Source: Fistularia commersonii
Lineage: Eukaryota > Chordata > Actinopteri > Syngnathiformes > Fistulariidae
Direction of reading: 5' to 3'
Assembly (NCBI GenBank): GCA_037954325.1
Contig: JBBMNZ010000001.1
Location: forward strand, 1,873,765-1,937,764
DNA length: 64,000 nt
Shown here one piece after another: positions 38,438 through 50,500 of the stretch (position 1 is its first letter; each line of letters starts with the position of its first letter). The notes beneath the pieces are model-generated. The model was not told the origin of the DNA, made no database searches, and worked only from the letters and a program-made list of their open reading frames with translations. A program made the translations under genes and the position numbers.

Positions 38438-38470
38438 TCACGGAAGAAGAAGATGAAGGACTCACTCCAT
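34618..38470 (-). CDS. palm: Paralemmin-1
   Basis: Paralemmin is a lipid-anchored phosphoprotein of the inner plasma membrane that shapes cell outlines and neurites. Ten coding segments: 38470-38466, 37209-37164, 37039-36959, 36692-36568, 36499-36436, 36131-36110, 36034-35966, 35879-35814, 35521-35390 and 35243-34618, about 411 residues (human 387). The N-terminal coiled coil has MENKRRQLEDDRRALQHLK and SKALRERWLLDG. The middle keeps AVYSLEITVQRDRATGETKV. The last exon keeps LLSSSEVDDLIHKAEE and VTMVFMGYQSVEDEDQTKRV. The C-terminus CKCCTIM is the palmitoylation plus CaaX prenylation motif. The initiating segment has only five coding bases (ATGGA) before its donor. A (PT)n repeat from a hexanucleotide run interrupts the tail. 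Confidence 0.96.
34841..34876. repeat. Hexanucleotide (GTGGGA)n run encoding (Pro-Thr)n in PALM
   Basis: Six near-perfect tandem hexamers in the last PALM exon encode alternating Pro-Thr on the minus strand. Confidence 0.9.
37300..37342. repeat. GT microsatellite in PALM intron 1
   Basis: A GT tract of about 40 nt. Another CA tract lies at 38401-38433, just downstream (minus sense) of the start exon. Confidence 0.95.
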
Positions 38471-38678
38471 GTCGGTCCGCCGCACCGGATCGTCTGATGC
38501 CCGACCGGACCGGAGCCACGCCCACCGCAGAGGGGGCGGGAGGTGCGGGGGATGCGGGAGGGGGGTTTCAGAATAAAAGTAGGGATCAGTTTTTCACAAT
38601 AAGGTTCACGCAGGAACCCAACAGAAGCAGGGGGAGAAGTTTATTTTAAAAAAAAAAAGATAGAGCTGATGATGATAA

Positions 38679-38714
<36 letters not shown>

Positions 38715-39938
38715 CTGGATTGCAGTTGGATGCAGGAAGAAAAGGTGATGAGAAATAAGAGGATAAAAATGAAAATAAAAATAAATCACTCCGTGTCACA
38801 TGGACAGATGGCTCACCCTTATATATAAATATTAATAAAATTCAGTCGTTCACAATTCAGGGTCTCCGCTGGACCTCCTGCAGGAGGAACCTGGAGAACC
38901 CTGAGGAACCCTGAGGAACCCCACGCAGATACAGGGAGAACATGGAGACTCCATTCATCCCAGACTCTACAGGTGTGAAGGAGTGATGATTGACAGCTGA
39001 TCCCTTCAGGTTAAGCCCCGCCTCCTGCACCGGGTGGCCGCTCTGATTGGCTCATCCATTCCTTTGCATTTAATTTAATTTGATTGAACGTTAGCAAGAG
39101 AGTAGCAAATGAATGATAGTGTGTGTGTGTGTGCGTGTGTGTGTGCACCTTCAGCAGAGATGACACGGGACAATTAACAAGGGAAAAATTTATTTTGAAA
39201 ATCAAAACTAGTGTTTCAATCTTTAATAAAAACAGCTGTGCATGTGTGTGTGTGTGTGTTGGAGTGTAAACAGTCACAAATACAGTTCATGGCTTCCATC
39301 CGGAGTTCTGATGATCCACAAATCTGATTATGCGATTTAGGTTTTTATTGGAGACGGGAAATAATTTTCCACAGAAACCGAATTTCCTGTATTTTTTTTT
39401 TTCTTAAATCACGCTGATTGGCCAGCAGGGGGCGCCGAGCATCACTTTAACCGCTTCAAAGTTGAGGTTTTTTTTTTTTTTGGCTCGTACCAAAGCGGTG
39501 GAAAAACGGGGGGACGGACGGACGGACCTCAAACCCTCAGAATAAATTAAATAACTTAAAAAAGCTTTTCTTCTTCTTGGTCGGCGAGGGGAGTGGAATA
39601 AAAGTGAAATAAAACGTGCGGCTTCACGGGGATCAATAAATTACCGGGCGAGCGGCGGGGCGGGGGCGGGACGGCCCCCGAAGGCGCCGTCGTCCAATCG
39701 GCTGTTTCGCGATTCGTCCGTGACGGGACTTGACGGCGGTTCCCGTGGAAACGGGACGGGCGGAGCTGAAGAGGAGGACGTCGCCGCCATATTGCGAAGG
39801 GGGGCTTAGTGTTTTAAAACTCTTCCATCCTTGAGATCGACGGATTGTGGAAAAAGGTGAACGAGGGGGAAAAATAATCAAAAAACCGTCCGCCGCTCCC
39901 GGGATTTTGGACCTGGCGGTAACCGTGGCGACGGGAGC
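38471..39938. other. PALM promoter side and MAP1S 3' UTR region
   Basis: GC-rich sequence just above the PALM ATG (38471-38570) is a probable promoter. The rest includes CA/GT tracts (38682-38713; 39119-39145; 39243-39260) and candidate minus-strand AATAAA words near 39187 and 39342. No additional gene is seen. Confidence 0.45.
39422..39435 (+). promoter_or_regulatory. CTCF-like motif
   Basis: CCAGCAGGGGGCGC matches the vertebrate CTCF core at every consensus position. It lies between PALM and MAP1S. Confidence 0.5.
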
Positions 39939-42900
39939 TCAGAACTCCACCTTGCAGGCGGGGAAGGTCTCCTCCTGCATGGCCACGGTGCTGTTGCTGC
40001 CCAGCACGGTGACGGACAGCTGGCGCTGGCGCTCGTGGGTGCTCTGGTACCACTCGTGCATCGCCAGGGAGTCGAAGGTGGGGATGAGCGTCACCTGGGG
40101 GAGGAGGAGGAAGCGGGTGAGCGGGTGGCGGGAGGGACGGCGGCGGCGGGAACGGCGGCGGCGGCGCCCACCTGCACGTCGGCCCAGCTGCTCTTGCCCT
40201 CCAGCAGGGCGTCCAAGGTGCTCCTCATCACCGCCTCCTTCAGCGGGTCGTCGCCGCTGACGATGTAGTGCGACGAGCGCAGCCGCCGGAAGAAGTCCGG
40301 GGTGACGGTGGGCGAGGCCGAGCCCGACGGCAGGTAGGCCAGATCCACGTACACGGCCGAGGACTCCGAGGCGGGCGGCGCTCCGGTTCTGGACGCTGAG
40401 GGATTAAATGTGAACGAAATGATAAGACCTTATGTTCCTCTAATACAAACCTACTAGCAGAACCTTTTGCTCGCTCTAAGCGATCTCAGGCAAAACGGTT
40501 TAGTTTTTCCCCAAGAGTTTTTTACATTTTCAAATTTTTTTTCCAAACTTCATGGTTTTTTTTTCCAATATAAGTGACCCTGGACATTTTTGGTCAAAAT
40601 TTTCATGAATACATGTACTGTCACATATTACTAACTTTTCACTTTTCCCAATATTTTTCACTTTGTCAACAATATTTTCAATACTTTATGATTTAACATT
40701 TTTTTTCCAATATTAGTGACCTTAGACTTTTTTGCCAACATTTTCATGAATAAATTTACTGTGACATTTTACTAACTTTTCACTTTTCCCAATATTTTTC
40801 ACTTTGTCAACAATTTTTTCAATACTTTATGATTTAACATTTTTTTTCCAATATTAGTGACCTTAGACTTTTTTGCCAACATTTTCATGAATATCACTTT
40901 GTCAACAATATTTTCAATATTTTATTATTTAACTTTTTTTTTCTCCAATATTAGTGACCTTAGACATTTTTCACTTTGTCAACAATTTTTTCAATGTTTT
41001 ATGATTTTCACATATTTTCCAATGTTAGTGACCTTTTGACTTTTTTTGGTAAAAATTTTAATGACTATACATATTTTTCACATTCTGTCAATTTTTAAAC
41101 TTTTCCCAATATTTTTCACTTTGTCTACAAATTTTCGTCATACTTTATAGTTTTCAAATTTTTTTCCAATTTGATGACCTTTGACAATTTTTTTTCAAAA
41201 TTTTCATGAATATTTTCATGAATATACATGAATAAACTATAAAGTATGTCAAAAGTTCAAAAAATGTCAAAGGCCACTAACATTGGAAATAATGTGAAAA
41301 TCATAAAGTATTGTTCCTGGCAGAGAGCTGCGTTCCTCTGATACAAACCTGCTAGCAGGACCTTCTGCTCGCTCTAAGCGATCTCAGGCCAAACTGTTCT
41401 CAGTTCTACTACCTCAGTGGTGGAACAAACTTCCGGAAGCAACGAGACGAGCATCATCTCTCTCAACCTTCAAGAAACAGGTAAAAACTTTTCTCTTTCA
41501 GGACTTTTTACTGCGCTGATGCCCCAGATCAGGTTAGGCAGCAAGTTAGGCTATGCAGTGTGTATATGTGTTTGTCAAAAATAATAATAATAAAAAAAAA
41601 TAAAATAAAAATAAAGAAAATAATAAAATAAATTTAAAAAAATAAAATAAACTAAAAAAATTAAAAACAGATACATGAATAAACTCACTAACCCCAGCTT
41701 ACTGTTCTGTATATTTCCTGTGCATCTTGTATTATTTGCAGTCCTTATGGCCTCTATTGTGAGTCGCTTTGGATAAAAGCATCTGCCAAATGTAATGTAA
41801 TGTAAATGTGAGATGTTTAGCGGCGGCGTGCGTTCTAGATCTTAGTCACCCACCTGACGCGGGGGGTTTGGAGGTCCCGATCCTGGACCCGCCCAGGGAG
41901 GTTCTGGAGGACGGCTTGGCGTCCAGGCTGGTGGTGGTCCTCAGCGACCCCGTGGCGCCGCCCGCTTTGGACCTCCCGTTCTGGAGAGCGGCGCTCCCCG
42001 CCCCCGCCGCCTTCAGGCCCGACCCCAACGCCTTCTTGCTCTTGGCGGCGGGCAGCTTCGGGTTCTTCAGAGGGTCGGCGTCGGCGTCGGCCATGCAGGC
42101 TCCCGGCTGGGGCGGCAGCGGCGGGAGGTCCTTGATGGGCGCCGGCGGCGGGTCGTGGGCGTACGGGAGGCCGTGGCGGCGGGGCGGGAAGAGGCCGGCC
42201 GACTCGTCGTCTTCCGAGTCGGTGGTGAGGGACGGGCAGTCCTCGGTCCCGGGGGGGACGTCCGAGTCGGTCGCCGTGGGCAACGAGTCGCTGACCGAGG
42301 TGGGCGGGGTCTCCTGGCTGTAGGCCGACGGGCCGTCGCCGCCGCCGGGGTCGAGCGCGGCGCCGACGTCGGCGTTCTGCCGGCTCTCCGGGACCTTCGG
42401 GTGCTGAAACTCGCAGGGCGACACCAGGCAAAGGTCCACGTCGTGGGGGACGTCCGAGATCAGCTCGGAGAGGACGCGGATGCCGTCGTCGTAGCGACCG
42501 TTCACGCGGAAGTCCGAGTCGCCGACGTGCCCGTTGGCGTAGTGGCGCTCCGACGAGGCCGACAGCGATTCGTCCACCTCGGTGGAATGCGGCGAGCAGA
42601 CCTCGGCCGGCATGGAGGTCAGCGACGGCGAGGAGTCGGCCACGTCCCTGAAGGCGCCGGGGCTCAGGGCTCCCGGGTGCTTCTCCACGTCCGGGCCGTC
42701 GCCGGCAGAACTCCGGACGGACGCTCTGACGGCCCCTCCTGGAGAAAACAACACATTTCGGAGGATTCGGATGATCGTCGTTGTCGAGTTCGTAATAAAC
42801 CGACGGTTCTTTTGCTTCGGGGTTAAAACATCGGGTCGATTCTTTTACCTCCGGCGTCTCCTCCGGGGGTTTGGCGGGCGCAGAGGTCAAAGGTCACGCT

Positions 42901-45900
42901 GAGGTCCCCCCTGGGCGGCTTGGCGGCCGCGCTCCTCGGACTGGAGAGCCGACTCCCGCCGGCGTCGGGCGGGTTCGGCCGTCGGTTCCCGTTGTCGTCC
43001 CGCTCCACGTCGGCAGAGGCGTCCTCGGGGGAGGACGCTTTGCAGAGCTCCGCCTCCTTCTGGCTTTCCGGCTTGCTTTTGCCGCCTTTGGCGACGGCGG
43101 CGGCGGCGGCGTCCTTCCTGGGCAGACTCCCGTCCTTCTTGAGCATCCCCGCCTTCCCGGGCGGCTTCTTGGCGTCGGCGGGCGCCACCGGGCCGCCGCC
43201 GGGTTTCTTCGGCTCCTTGACGGCCGCTTTGGGTTTCTTCTCCTCCGCTCTCGCCTCCTTCTTGACCTCCTTTTTCGGCTCCTGCTTCAGGTCTCTCTTT
43301 GGTTTGGCACTTGACGTTTCCTTCTTGGCGGCCTCCTTCTTCTCAGAGCTCTCCTCCTTCCTCGCCGCAGGCGCCCTCTCGTCCTTCTTCTTCACGTCCT
43401 TCTTCTCGTCTCTTGCCGGCTCCCTCTTTGGCTTCTCCGCGGGCTTCGGCGGCTTCGACTTTGGGTCGGCGTCCTTCGCTTTGGCTTTTTCGTCTCCGTC
43501 CTTCTTGTCTCCCGCGGCTTTGGGTTTCACCTTTCCCTCCGTCTTGACGGCCTCCGCTCGCCCGAGCTTCTCCTTCGCCGCTCCGCTGCCGGGCCTGGTC
43601 TCCTTGGACGACTTCAGGCTCTCCCTGCTCTCGGTGCGCTTCGGTTGCCTCTCCGACCTGGACGTCTCCAGGTCCTTCAGACACACCGCCGGTGCCTTGA
43701 GGAAGTCCAGGTGTTTGAGCTTCTCCAGCCCTTCCAGGATCTTGGGCTGGGGCGTGCAGCCGGGGAAGACCACGCGGATGATCTTCTCCTCCGGGCTGCA
43801 GGGATGCCACACCAGCAGGGCGCAGATGGAGACCAGGCAGGGGAGGGGAAGCTCGGCGCCCGTCGGGCCCGTCGTCTTGGGCCAGGTCTGCATCAAGGCC
43901 TCCAGCTCTTTGCTGCCGCTGACCGGGTTCAGGGTGTAGAGCTCCAGCCGGCCCACGCCCATCTTCTGAAACAGGATGACCGGCTCGATGCCGGGCCCGT
44001 TGGTCCGGCTCAGGGGTTCGGGTTTGATGGAGAGTCTCTGCAGGTGCTGCAGCGTGAGCGCCACCTCGTCGGTGCTCCTCAGCTCGGCCGGCTCCCCCCG
44101 GTGGGAGCGCAGTCTGTCGGGGACGTTGAGGAAGACCACCCCGATCTCCGGGGAGACGAGGTTCTTGGTCCAGTCCTCCTCGGCCCGACAGCCGGCGACC
44201 TCCTCCTCCTGCTCCGCCACTTTCCTCCACAGCAGGCTGTTGAGGCCGGGGAGGTTGTCCACCCCGATGTGGGTGAGCAGCACCGAGTCCACCCGGTCCA
44301 GGTGGCGCACCAGCTTCCAGAAGCAGGACCTCGGGTCCGAGCCGCCGTTCACCAGCACGTTGAAGCCGTTCACGGCGAAGAAGGCCGAGTCCCCTCTGCC
44401 GCCGGGGAAGATGTAGCAGCACGGCCGAGAGAGCTTGAGGAAGCCGACGGTGCTGGGCGGCTCCAGGAGGTCGAAGGGCGACTCGGGCTCCAGCGCCTCC
44501 GACAGGTACTCGGTGAACTCCTGCAGGCCCTCCATCTCCGGGAGGACCGGAGGCGGGTTGATCTGGACGTCCAGGACGTCTCGCAGGGCCCGAATGTCCG
44601 GCGCCGCGTCCTTCCAGCGCCCCACGTCCGGGCAGCTGACCGTCAGACGGGCCTTTGCCGTCGGGTCGGCCGGACGTAGCACCTCGACCACCTGCGGATC
44701 AGACGCCGCTGCTTTAAGGCAGAACTTCTAGCATCGGGCGCCAGACTTGTATGCCCGTCAACGCTGCTCCGGATCCGCTTCGACGTTGCTGGGAAAAAAA
44801 ATACATAAACCTACCTTCTTCTTCTTTCTAGAGCTTCTCCGACTTCATCGCGACAGCCGGCACGAAGCGAGACAAGAGCGACCGAGACGAACGAGAACAA
44901 ACAGGAAGTGAATAAGGGGAAGTGTGGAGGGGCGGAAGCTGTGATGCGACACGGGGAGGGGGGGGGGGTCATGATGTCAGACAGGGGCGCCCCCCTGTAG
45001 GGCGAGAGGGGCAGCTGTGATGTTGTGAAGTCACAGCGTTTTCGCGTACATGGGACAGGAAGTGAGGTCACGCGCCTCCTGCAGGATGTAACGCGTCAGC
45101 TCAAAGGTCACGGGGACTTCCTCCATCGTCTCCGAGTTCTAGCGCGCCCCCGTTTCCTTTCGCTAAATCCGCCGTCCGGCCGTCTCACCTCGTCGTCGGA
45201 GAGCATCTGGGTCAGGTCGTGTGGCGAGAAGCGGCCCGTCTGCAGCACGATGTCGCCGCCGTCCTCCACGCACTGGCCCGCCAGGACCAGCAGCTTGTGG
45301 CGGGACGCGGCGCCCAGCAGCCGCCGCACCTCCGGGGCGGAAAGGGGAGTCGGCGTTAGTCGCCCCTCAAGTCGCGTGACCCCCCGACCCCCAATTCCAG
45401 ATCGACTCACCTCGGAGCAGACCAGCTCATGGGTGGGGTTCACCACCACCTGCGTGTCCAGGAGGTCGCCATGGTGCAGGAGCGTGCGCTGACCTGTCCA
45501 TCCACACACACACACACACACACACACAGTCGCTTCAACATGGCTGTCACACACACACACACTGGAGTCGCTCAGATCTTAGAACTTTCTTGACTAAACT
45601 CCAAATCGAACCCGTCATCACACAAGCGAAAGGAAAAGGGAGACTTCTCACGTCTGACGGACGGAGGAACGCTCAACCCTTCACGGTTGACCTCTGACCT
45701 TTTCCAGCCTGAGAGCTTTTCAACCTCCTTCTCTGCCTTCAAGTACGAGCATCCATAAGGGATTCTGAGTTGCCGTGACAACCAAACACACCGATAATCA
45801 ACTGCATATCTGTGTGTGTGTGTGTGTGTGTGTTTGTGTGTGTGCATGCGCGCATGTTTCTCCTGGCTCTTCAGCAGACTCTCAGCTGATCAGTGTTTGT

Positions 45901-46375
45901 GTGACTCAGACAACCCGAGGCCTGTCTGGACGTGACCTTTGACCTTCATGGCAATTGGACCCTTTTTGGCGAGACGGCGCTCATCGATCAGCTGATCCCA
46001 GACGATCGATAATAAAAACGATTCACCGACCTCAGCCGGGAAAACGACCTCTCCGCGGAGAAGGTCGTACCGAGCCTTGACCTTTGACCCCTGAATAGAC
46101 TGAAACAGCTGATCAATCATCATCACAACCTTTTCCAACGTCGTCACCAAAGACGGATTGATTCTCAAATTCAAGGTCAAAACATTTTACCGACATAATC
46201 CAGACACCTGACCCCTCATTGTCTATGACCTTTGACCCACAGTCTGTGACCTCTGACCCCAGAAGACTCACCTGGCACGTCCTGCGACACAAAGGCCGAG
46301 TGACGAGACACAAAGAGCTTCAGCTGCTGGTCCAGGAGGGACACGTCCAGGTCCATGGGCCAACATCTCACACCT

Positions 46376-46426
<51 letters not shown>

Positions 46427-49400
46427 ATTACAAGGATCATTGTGATTGATTTATGACTATTGTGTGATGGAAGATCAGCGAGTCAAACCAGTTTATTTCC
46501 TAAAATCAGATGAAGAAACCGTAGCGGAGCGGCTGATTGGCCGAATTCTAGGTTACTTTAAAATCACATGACTCTCGGACGCCATTGCCTAGCAACCACG
46601 ACGACCCGGCAGAGCAGCTCGGAGAAAGGAGGGACTCCAGACTGAGCCGTTCAGAGAGAAGACTAACATTATGAAATCCATCCGTTCCCACAAATCATGT
46701 CCGATTGGCCGGAATGCGCGTGACGGCGATGATGAGGCGCCGCCGTCACACAAAGTCCATTCGGACTTTGCTTCCTGACGCCGATACGGCGAATCCACCC
46801 TTTTCCCGCTTCTTCTCCACATCATCGTAAAAAAAAAAAAAAAAAAAAAAAGTAGTTGGGCAAATATGTATTATATAGATTCACATGTTCAATGCAAAGT
46901 TACGCTTCCTTAAGCTGCATGGAAACGAGGGTACAAGACCACAACACTGGCTGAATTCGAGGTGAAGAAAGACAGATTCGATGAAAAGGCTACTGTTCGC
47001 GGGTTTGTACCCGTCGACAAACCCGATCCTCACGGCATCGTACGAAGTTGCGTACCTGATCGCAAAGCGGGCCAAACCGCACATCATTGGTGAAACCCGC
47101 ATAAAATCAGTTGTGTTAAAGATGGCGAATATCATGCTAGGAAAAGCGGCTGATATTAACACGGGGATGTTGATGCACGGCTCATTTTGTGCACCAGTAA
47201 AACATATCTATGTCTTGAATTTGAAAAAAATAATAAAATAAAAATAAAAATCACGTTTCAGTTTTCGGTGAATGTGCATATGAAACTGTTGGAGTTCGGC
47301 ACCCCAACAATGTTAAGAACCACTGAGCTAGAACCTTTGTGGGAAAGAGGCGTCAGGTGGACCTTAAAATCCGAGAAGCTCTGGAGCGCCTGCTCCGAGG
47401 CATGGTCTTCTCCGATCCATGGGAACTCGTGTAAGGTAGTTGCTTGGTGGGACTGCTAAGTCCATACAGATACTTGCAGACTGCAGCGCACCATTTTTGA
47501 ATTCTCCAAAATGGAAAGTCATGAAAAGAAATGGAGTGACCGAGTGGTCCGAGCTCTGCTGCGCCTCAGAGGGGTTTCCAGGGCAGAGGAACATCTACAG
47601 TTTGGACCAGAACAAGTGCGGAGTTAGCTTTAGCTAACGGCTAACGCTGTTCTTCACCGGGCGAAGCGGTGCAGGAGGATAAAAACACTTCAACCATCTG
47701 ACAGTCCATGGTTATTATTCCACGAGCGCTGTGGCGTCTTCCACCTCCGAGTCCTTCGTGTTTCTTCCTCTTCTTCTTCAGTGGTTTGAGTAAGGTCGAC
47801 CTTAATAACAGAGGGAATGAAAAAGCGACAAGGACCCCGTGGGAGGAGGCTATTTCCTGGAACGGGATTCAAGCTGGACACTTTAGCAGCTTTAGATTTA
47901 GTTTAGGTTCAGGTTCACGTCCAGTGCTGTAGTCAAGAAAAAAAAATATTCTAGATGCTTCTGAACAGGGCGGCAGTTCTATTCGTTCTCAGTTTTTATT
48001 TTTCAATTCTGATCTGAGCTCCTGGTAGACGGTGACAAAACCCCTTTATAATCCGTCACTCGAACCAGATCTTCTCCCCTGAGACCTTTTTGAAGTTCAC
48101 AATCATCAGACGTGAAATCAGGGTGTTTCCCTTGACGAAACCAGACTGGCCAGTAGGCGGCGTTGTTGTTGTTGTTGTTCCGGTCTCGCCAGCGGTGGAA
48201 GTATTAAGAAGCAAAGAGTAACGCGTCAACGCCTCGGGCCAAAACCGATCAATGACACGGGACAGAGGCGTGGAGAGGGAACGGATATCCGTGACACGGC
48301 TGATCAGACACATGACGTTACCATTCGCTACAGAACCTACAATTCCTTGGATTCAAGACAAACAAACATGCACATCCTGGGTGAAGTTTATCTCCGATTC
48401 CAATTCAAACCGAAAAGTTTTGCTCAGACATCTGAATCGAGCATTTAAAAGGTCTAATGTAAATTGACTCGATGTAATTTCACACACCAGGGTGCATGTG
48501 AGGCCGGGAGGGGCGCCGTGGGACGACTGGCCCGCTGCTGATCTGGTGAGGCGACGCTGTCGGCCATGTTTGTAGTCCAGCTTCCACTTCCTCGCACCTC
48601 TGCCTCCGTCCGGGGGGGAAGGCACAGGGGGACCAGCAAACACTCCAGTTTGAGGCTAATGATCACATTTCCTCTCTTTCCTGTTTTCACCCCACAGGTG
48701 CGAGGATGAATTTGTTTTAAGATTGAGGATCATTGGTCCCTTTTTAAACTCATTTCTTACAAATGTTCAAATTTTGTGACATGACAGGCCCTGACAGGCC
48801 CAAGATAGAAATAACACTTCATTTTTGCAGTGTTTTTGTCGAATTCTTCTAAACAGACTCGCTGAATCGCAATATCCAGGATAGAATGGAGCTGAAATTA
48901 AACTTTCATGCAGCTTTGTTTCTTTTTCCGCCGCTAACCTACTTTCCTTGCAGCCACATGAAAACATGTCAAGCTAACGGTGTTTACACTTCCGGGAAGG
49001 GGGACGCTTATCAAAATAAAAGCCCCAAAAAGCCGTTATTTGGGAACTTCGGGGTGACCAAATGTCCCCTGAAACTTGAGCTTCGGCTGAAACGGGTGGG
49101 GAAAACGGACAGGGGCTTGGAAGACCTCACAGATTTGACTTTTCGGTGATCTCACCGCTAAATTTAACCGCTAAAGCCGAGCAGCTGCCACCGGCGGGCG
49201 GGAGGGGGGGGACGCAACCGGATGTTGTTCCCATGTGAGCCCTTGAGGAAGCGCGCGCTCCTCGTGCTCAAACCGGAACCGCCGAAAAAAAGTCCAAAAG
49301 AGGAAACGAGTCGGTACCGTTAGCCCGCTAACCTCAGTAATTCCGTGACCGCTAACGATACAGATACCACCTGATTCGCTTTGACGTGATTACCGGACGA

Positions 49401-49678
49401 GAGGGACTGGGAAAGGGGAGAAACTGTCCGGGGGAGAGGTGGGGGGGGAAGTAGCGGCGCCACCACGCTTCGACCCGGGTTTTATTGTGAAAGACCCCGC
49501 CGCGGACTTCCCGCCCCTGCGGCTCGGCGAACTCACCGGACTCGACCTGCCGTAGCAGCCACTCCAACAGCCCGGCCGGCCGCCGCGCTCCCACCACCAC
49601 AAGCACCGAGTAGTCAGCGGCCTCCTGCTGGGAACCGGGAGAGGGACCGGGACCGCCGCCCCGTTCCGCCGCCATCAT
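39939..49678 (-). CDS. map1s: Microtubule-associated protein 1S
   Basis: MAP1S is a short MAP1-family protein that binds microtubules (and, in mammals, LC3 and mitochondria). Eight coding exons: 49678-49537, 46373-46272, 45493-45411, 45329-45189, 44691-42849, 42738-41854, 40395-40172 and 40094-39939, all phase-consistent, about 1191 residues (human 1059). The N-terminal fold is family-typical: LLDQQLKLFVSRHSAF, SRHKLLVLAGQCVEDGGDIV, RPCCYIFPGGRGDSAFFAVN and KLVRHLDRVDSVLLTHIGVDN. A Lys/Glu-rich basic segment in exon 5 is the likely microtubule-binding part. Exon 6 keeps CSPHSTEVDESLS and PHDVDLCLVSPCEFQHPK. The light-chain domain at the C-terminus keeps VYVDLAYLPSG and ends FPACKVEF. Tandem ATGs at 49678 and 49675 leave the exact start open. 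Intron 1 (3.2 kb) has a hAT remnant and intron 6 a LINE plus an AT-rich array. Confidence 0.96.
40430..41815. mobile_element. CR1/Rex/L2-like LINE 3' fragment split by an AT-rich tandem array
   Basis: At 41335-41510 the plus strand encodes a decayed LINE reverse-transcriptase C-terminus (core LLPQWWNKLPEATRRASSLS). It is followed by the fish LINE tail TTTGGATAAAAGCATCTGCC and ATGTA repeats to about 41808. A 65-nt piece of the same element (CTAATACAAACCT onward) also occurs at 40440-40500. The array at 40505-41320 separates the two pieces. All of it lies in MAP1S intron 6. Confidence 0.75.
40505..41320. repeat. AT-rich tandem array, ~115-nt units
   Basis: Units share CACTTTGTCAACAATATTTT, CAATACTTTATGATTTAACA, CCAATATTAGTGACCTTAGA and TTTTCATGAATA. 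They recur five or more times with loss at the right end, where a short inverted copy begins near 41235. Confidence 0.88.
45508..45565. repeat. CA tracts in MAP1S intron 2
   Basis: Two short CA runs (45506-45528 and 45550-45561). A GT run follows at 45812-45842. Confidence 0.9.
46379..46422. repeat. CA microsatellite at MAP1S exon 2 acceptor
   Basis: A CA tract of about 44 nt on the plus strand ends 6 nt from the exon 2 acceptor at 46374. On the sense strand a GT run therefore stands where the polypyrimidine tract should be. Confidence 0.93.
46960..47240 (+). mobile_element. hAT transposase fragment (ZBED/SCAND3-like)
   Basis: An open stretch from 46981 encodes TASYEVAYLIAKRAKPHIIGE followed by IKSVVLKMANIMLGKAA. 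This is a typical segment of hAT-family transposase-derived proteins, N-terminal to the DDE core. Catalytic and BED parts are absent. It lies in MAP1S intron 1 in opposite orientation. Confidence 0.75.
47241..49536. other. Rest of MAP1S intron 1
   Basis: No gene is seen. It holds hAT-element tail sequence near 47280-47330, short open frames without recognisable domains, and a 23-nt poly(A) run upstream near 46830-46852. The right end from about 49180 becomes GC-rich toward exon 1. Confidence 0.4.
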
Positions 49679-49860
49679 GGCATGGACTGTCCGCAGGTGA
49701 CGTCACGGGGACAGTCTCACAAGCCACGCCCCCTTCCCCCTCCACAAGCGGCTGGTAGACGAACGGAGGCTGGCCAATCAGATCGGTAAGATGTCCAGCA
49801 GGAAGTAAAGTCAGCCAATCAGAGCACAAGGATGCGTTCGCGTCCTGCTGAAGACGAGTA
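49679..49860 (-). promoter_or_regulatory. MAP1S promoter region
   Basis: The sequence just above the MAP1S ATG contains GACGTCAC at 49689-49696 (CRE-like) and inverted CCAAT-type words (CCAATCAG at 49772 and 49814). No TATA box is evident. Confidence 0.4.
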
Positions 49861-50060
49861 TATTTATATGAGATGAGATGAGAACAACTTTATTAATCCC
49901 GAAGGAAGTTGTTGTGCCAGAGTTTCAAGTAAAAAAAACAAAACAAAAAAAAAAACAGTAATAGATAATAGTAGAAAGGAGGAAGAATAAGAAATATAAT
50001 GAAATATGAATTGTCTTAACTACAAAGATTGAAGATTCCCTGCGGCTGAGGGAAGAGGAA
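49860..50060 (-). mobile_element. L2-like retroposon 3' end (minus orientation)
   Basis: This is the reverse complement of the family seen at 27600-27775 and 57165-57405, including the ACTTTATTAATCCCGAAGGA end, GTTGTGCCAGAGTTTCAAG, and the GAAGATTCCCTGCGGCTGAG segment at its 5' side. Confidence 0.75.
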
Positions 50061-50084
50061 TTAAATTATATAAATTAAATTATA

Positions 50085-50500
50085 TAAATGTATAATTATT
50101 GCCAATACTTACTACCCATCCCCCCCAAGGCAAAAGAAACACACTTCAAAATTATGAATGACATCTACCCATCTAAGGAATTATTGAGGATACACTTTAA
50201 TATTGAAGATAATATTCGTACCTTTATGAAGACAACGTTGAAACCGCTGATCATGTATTTTTCTTATGCAAAAAAGTACAGGGCTTTTGGGCTAAAACTC
50301 AAAAATGGGTTAAAGACAATTTTCCATCGTCACCAGTTTCCTTCTCAAGAGATGATATAACATTTGGTTTGCTTTTAAGCAACAAAAGAGATGAACTTTG
50401 TGTCAATGTTATTTTAGGCCTGGCCAAGTTCTTCATTCACAAAAACAGAATCCAAAAGTGTTCCCCCAATTTTACGTTCTTTATAAACGATTATGAATTA
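50085..50500 (+). pseudogene. L1-like LINE ORF2 C-terminal remnant
   Basis: The sequence encodes PPKAKETHFKIMNDIYPSKE, then after a frameshift ADHVFFLCKKVQGFWAKTQ and FGLLLSNKRDELCVNVILG. This pattern is typical of the Cys/His-containing C-terminal region of fish L1 ORF2 proteins. Frame breaks and truncation make it non-functional. Confidence 0.75.

Noticed and set aside
42873..44679. Very long open frames (over 330 codons) on the plus strand across MAP1S exons 5-6
   Set aside because: They are antisense shadows of the GC-biased MAP1S coding exons; the minus-strand frames match the known protein and splice correctly.
48056..48313. Minus-strand 85-codon frame in MAP1S intron 1
   Set aside because: Contains a GTT microsatellite and no recognisable transposase or RT motif; too weak to call.
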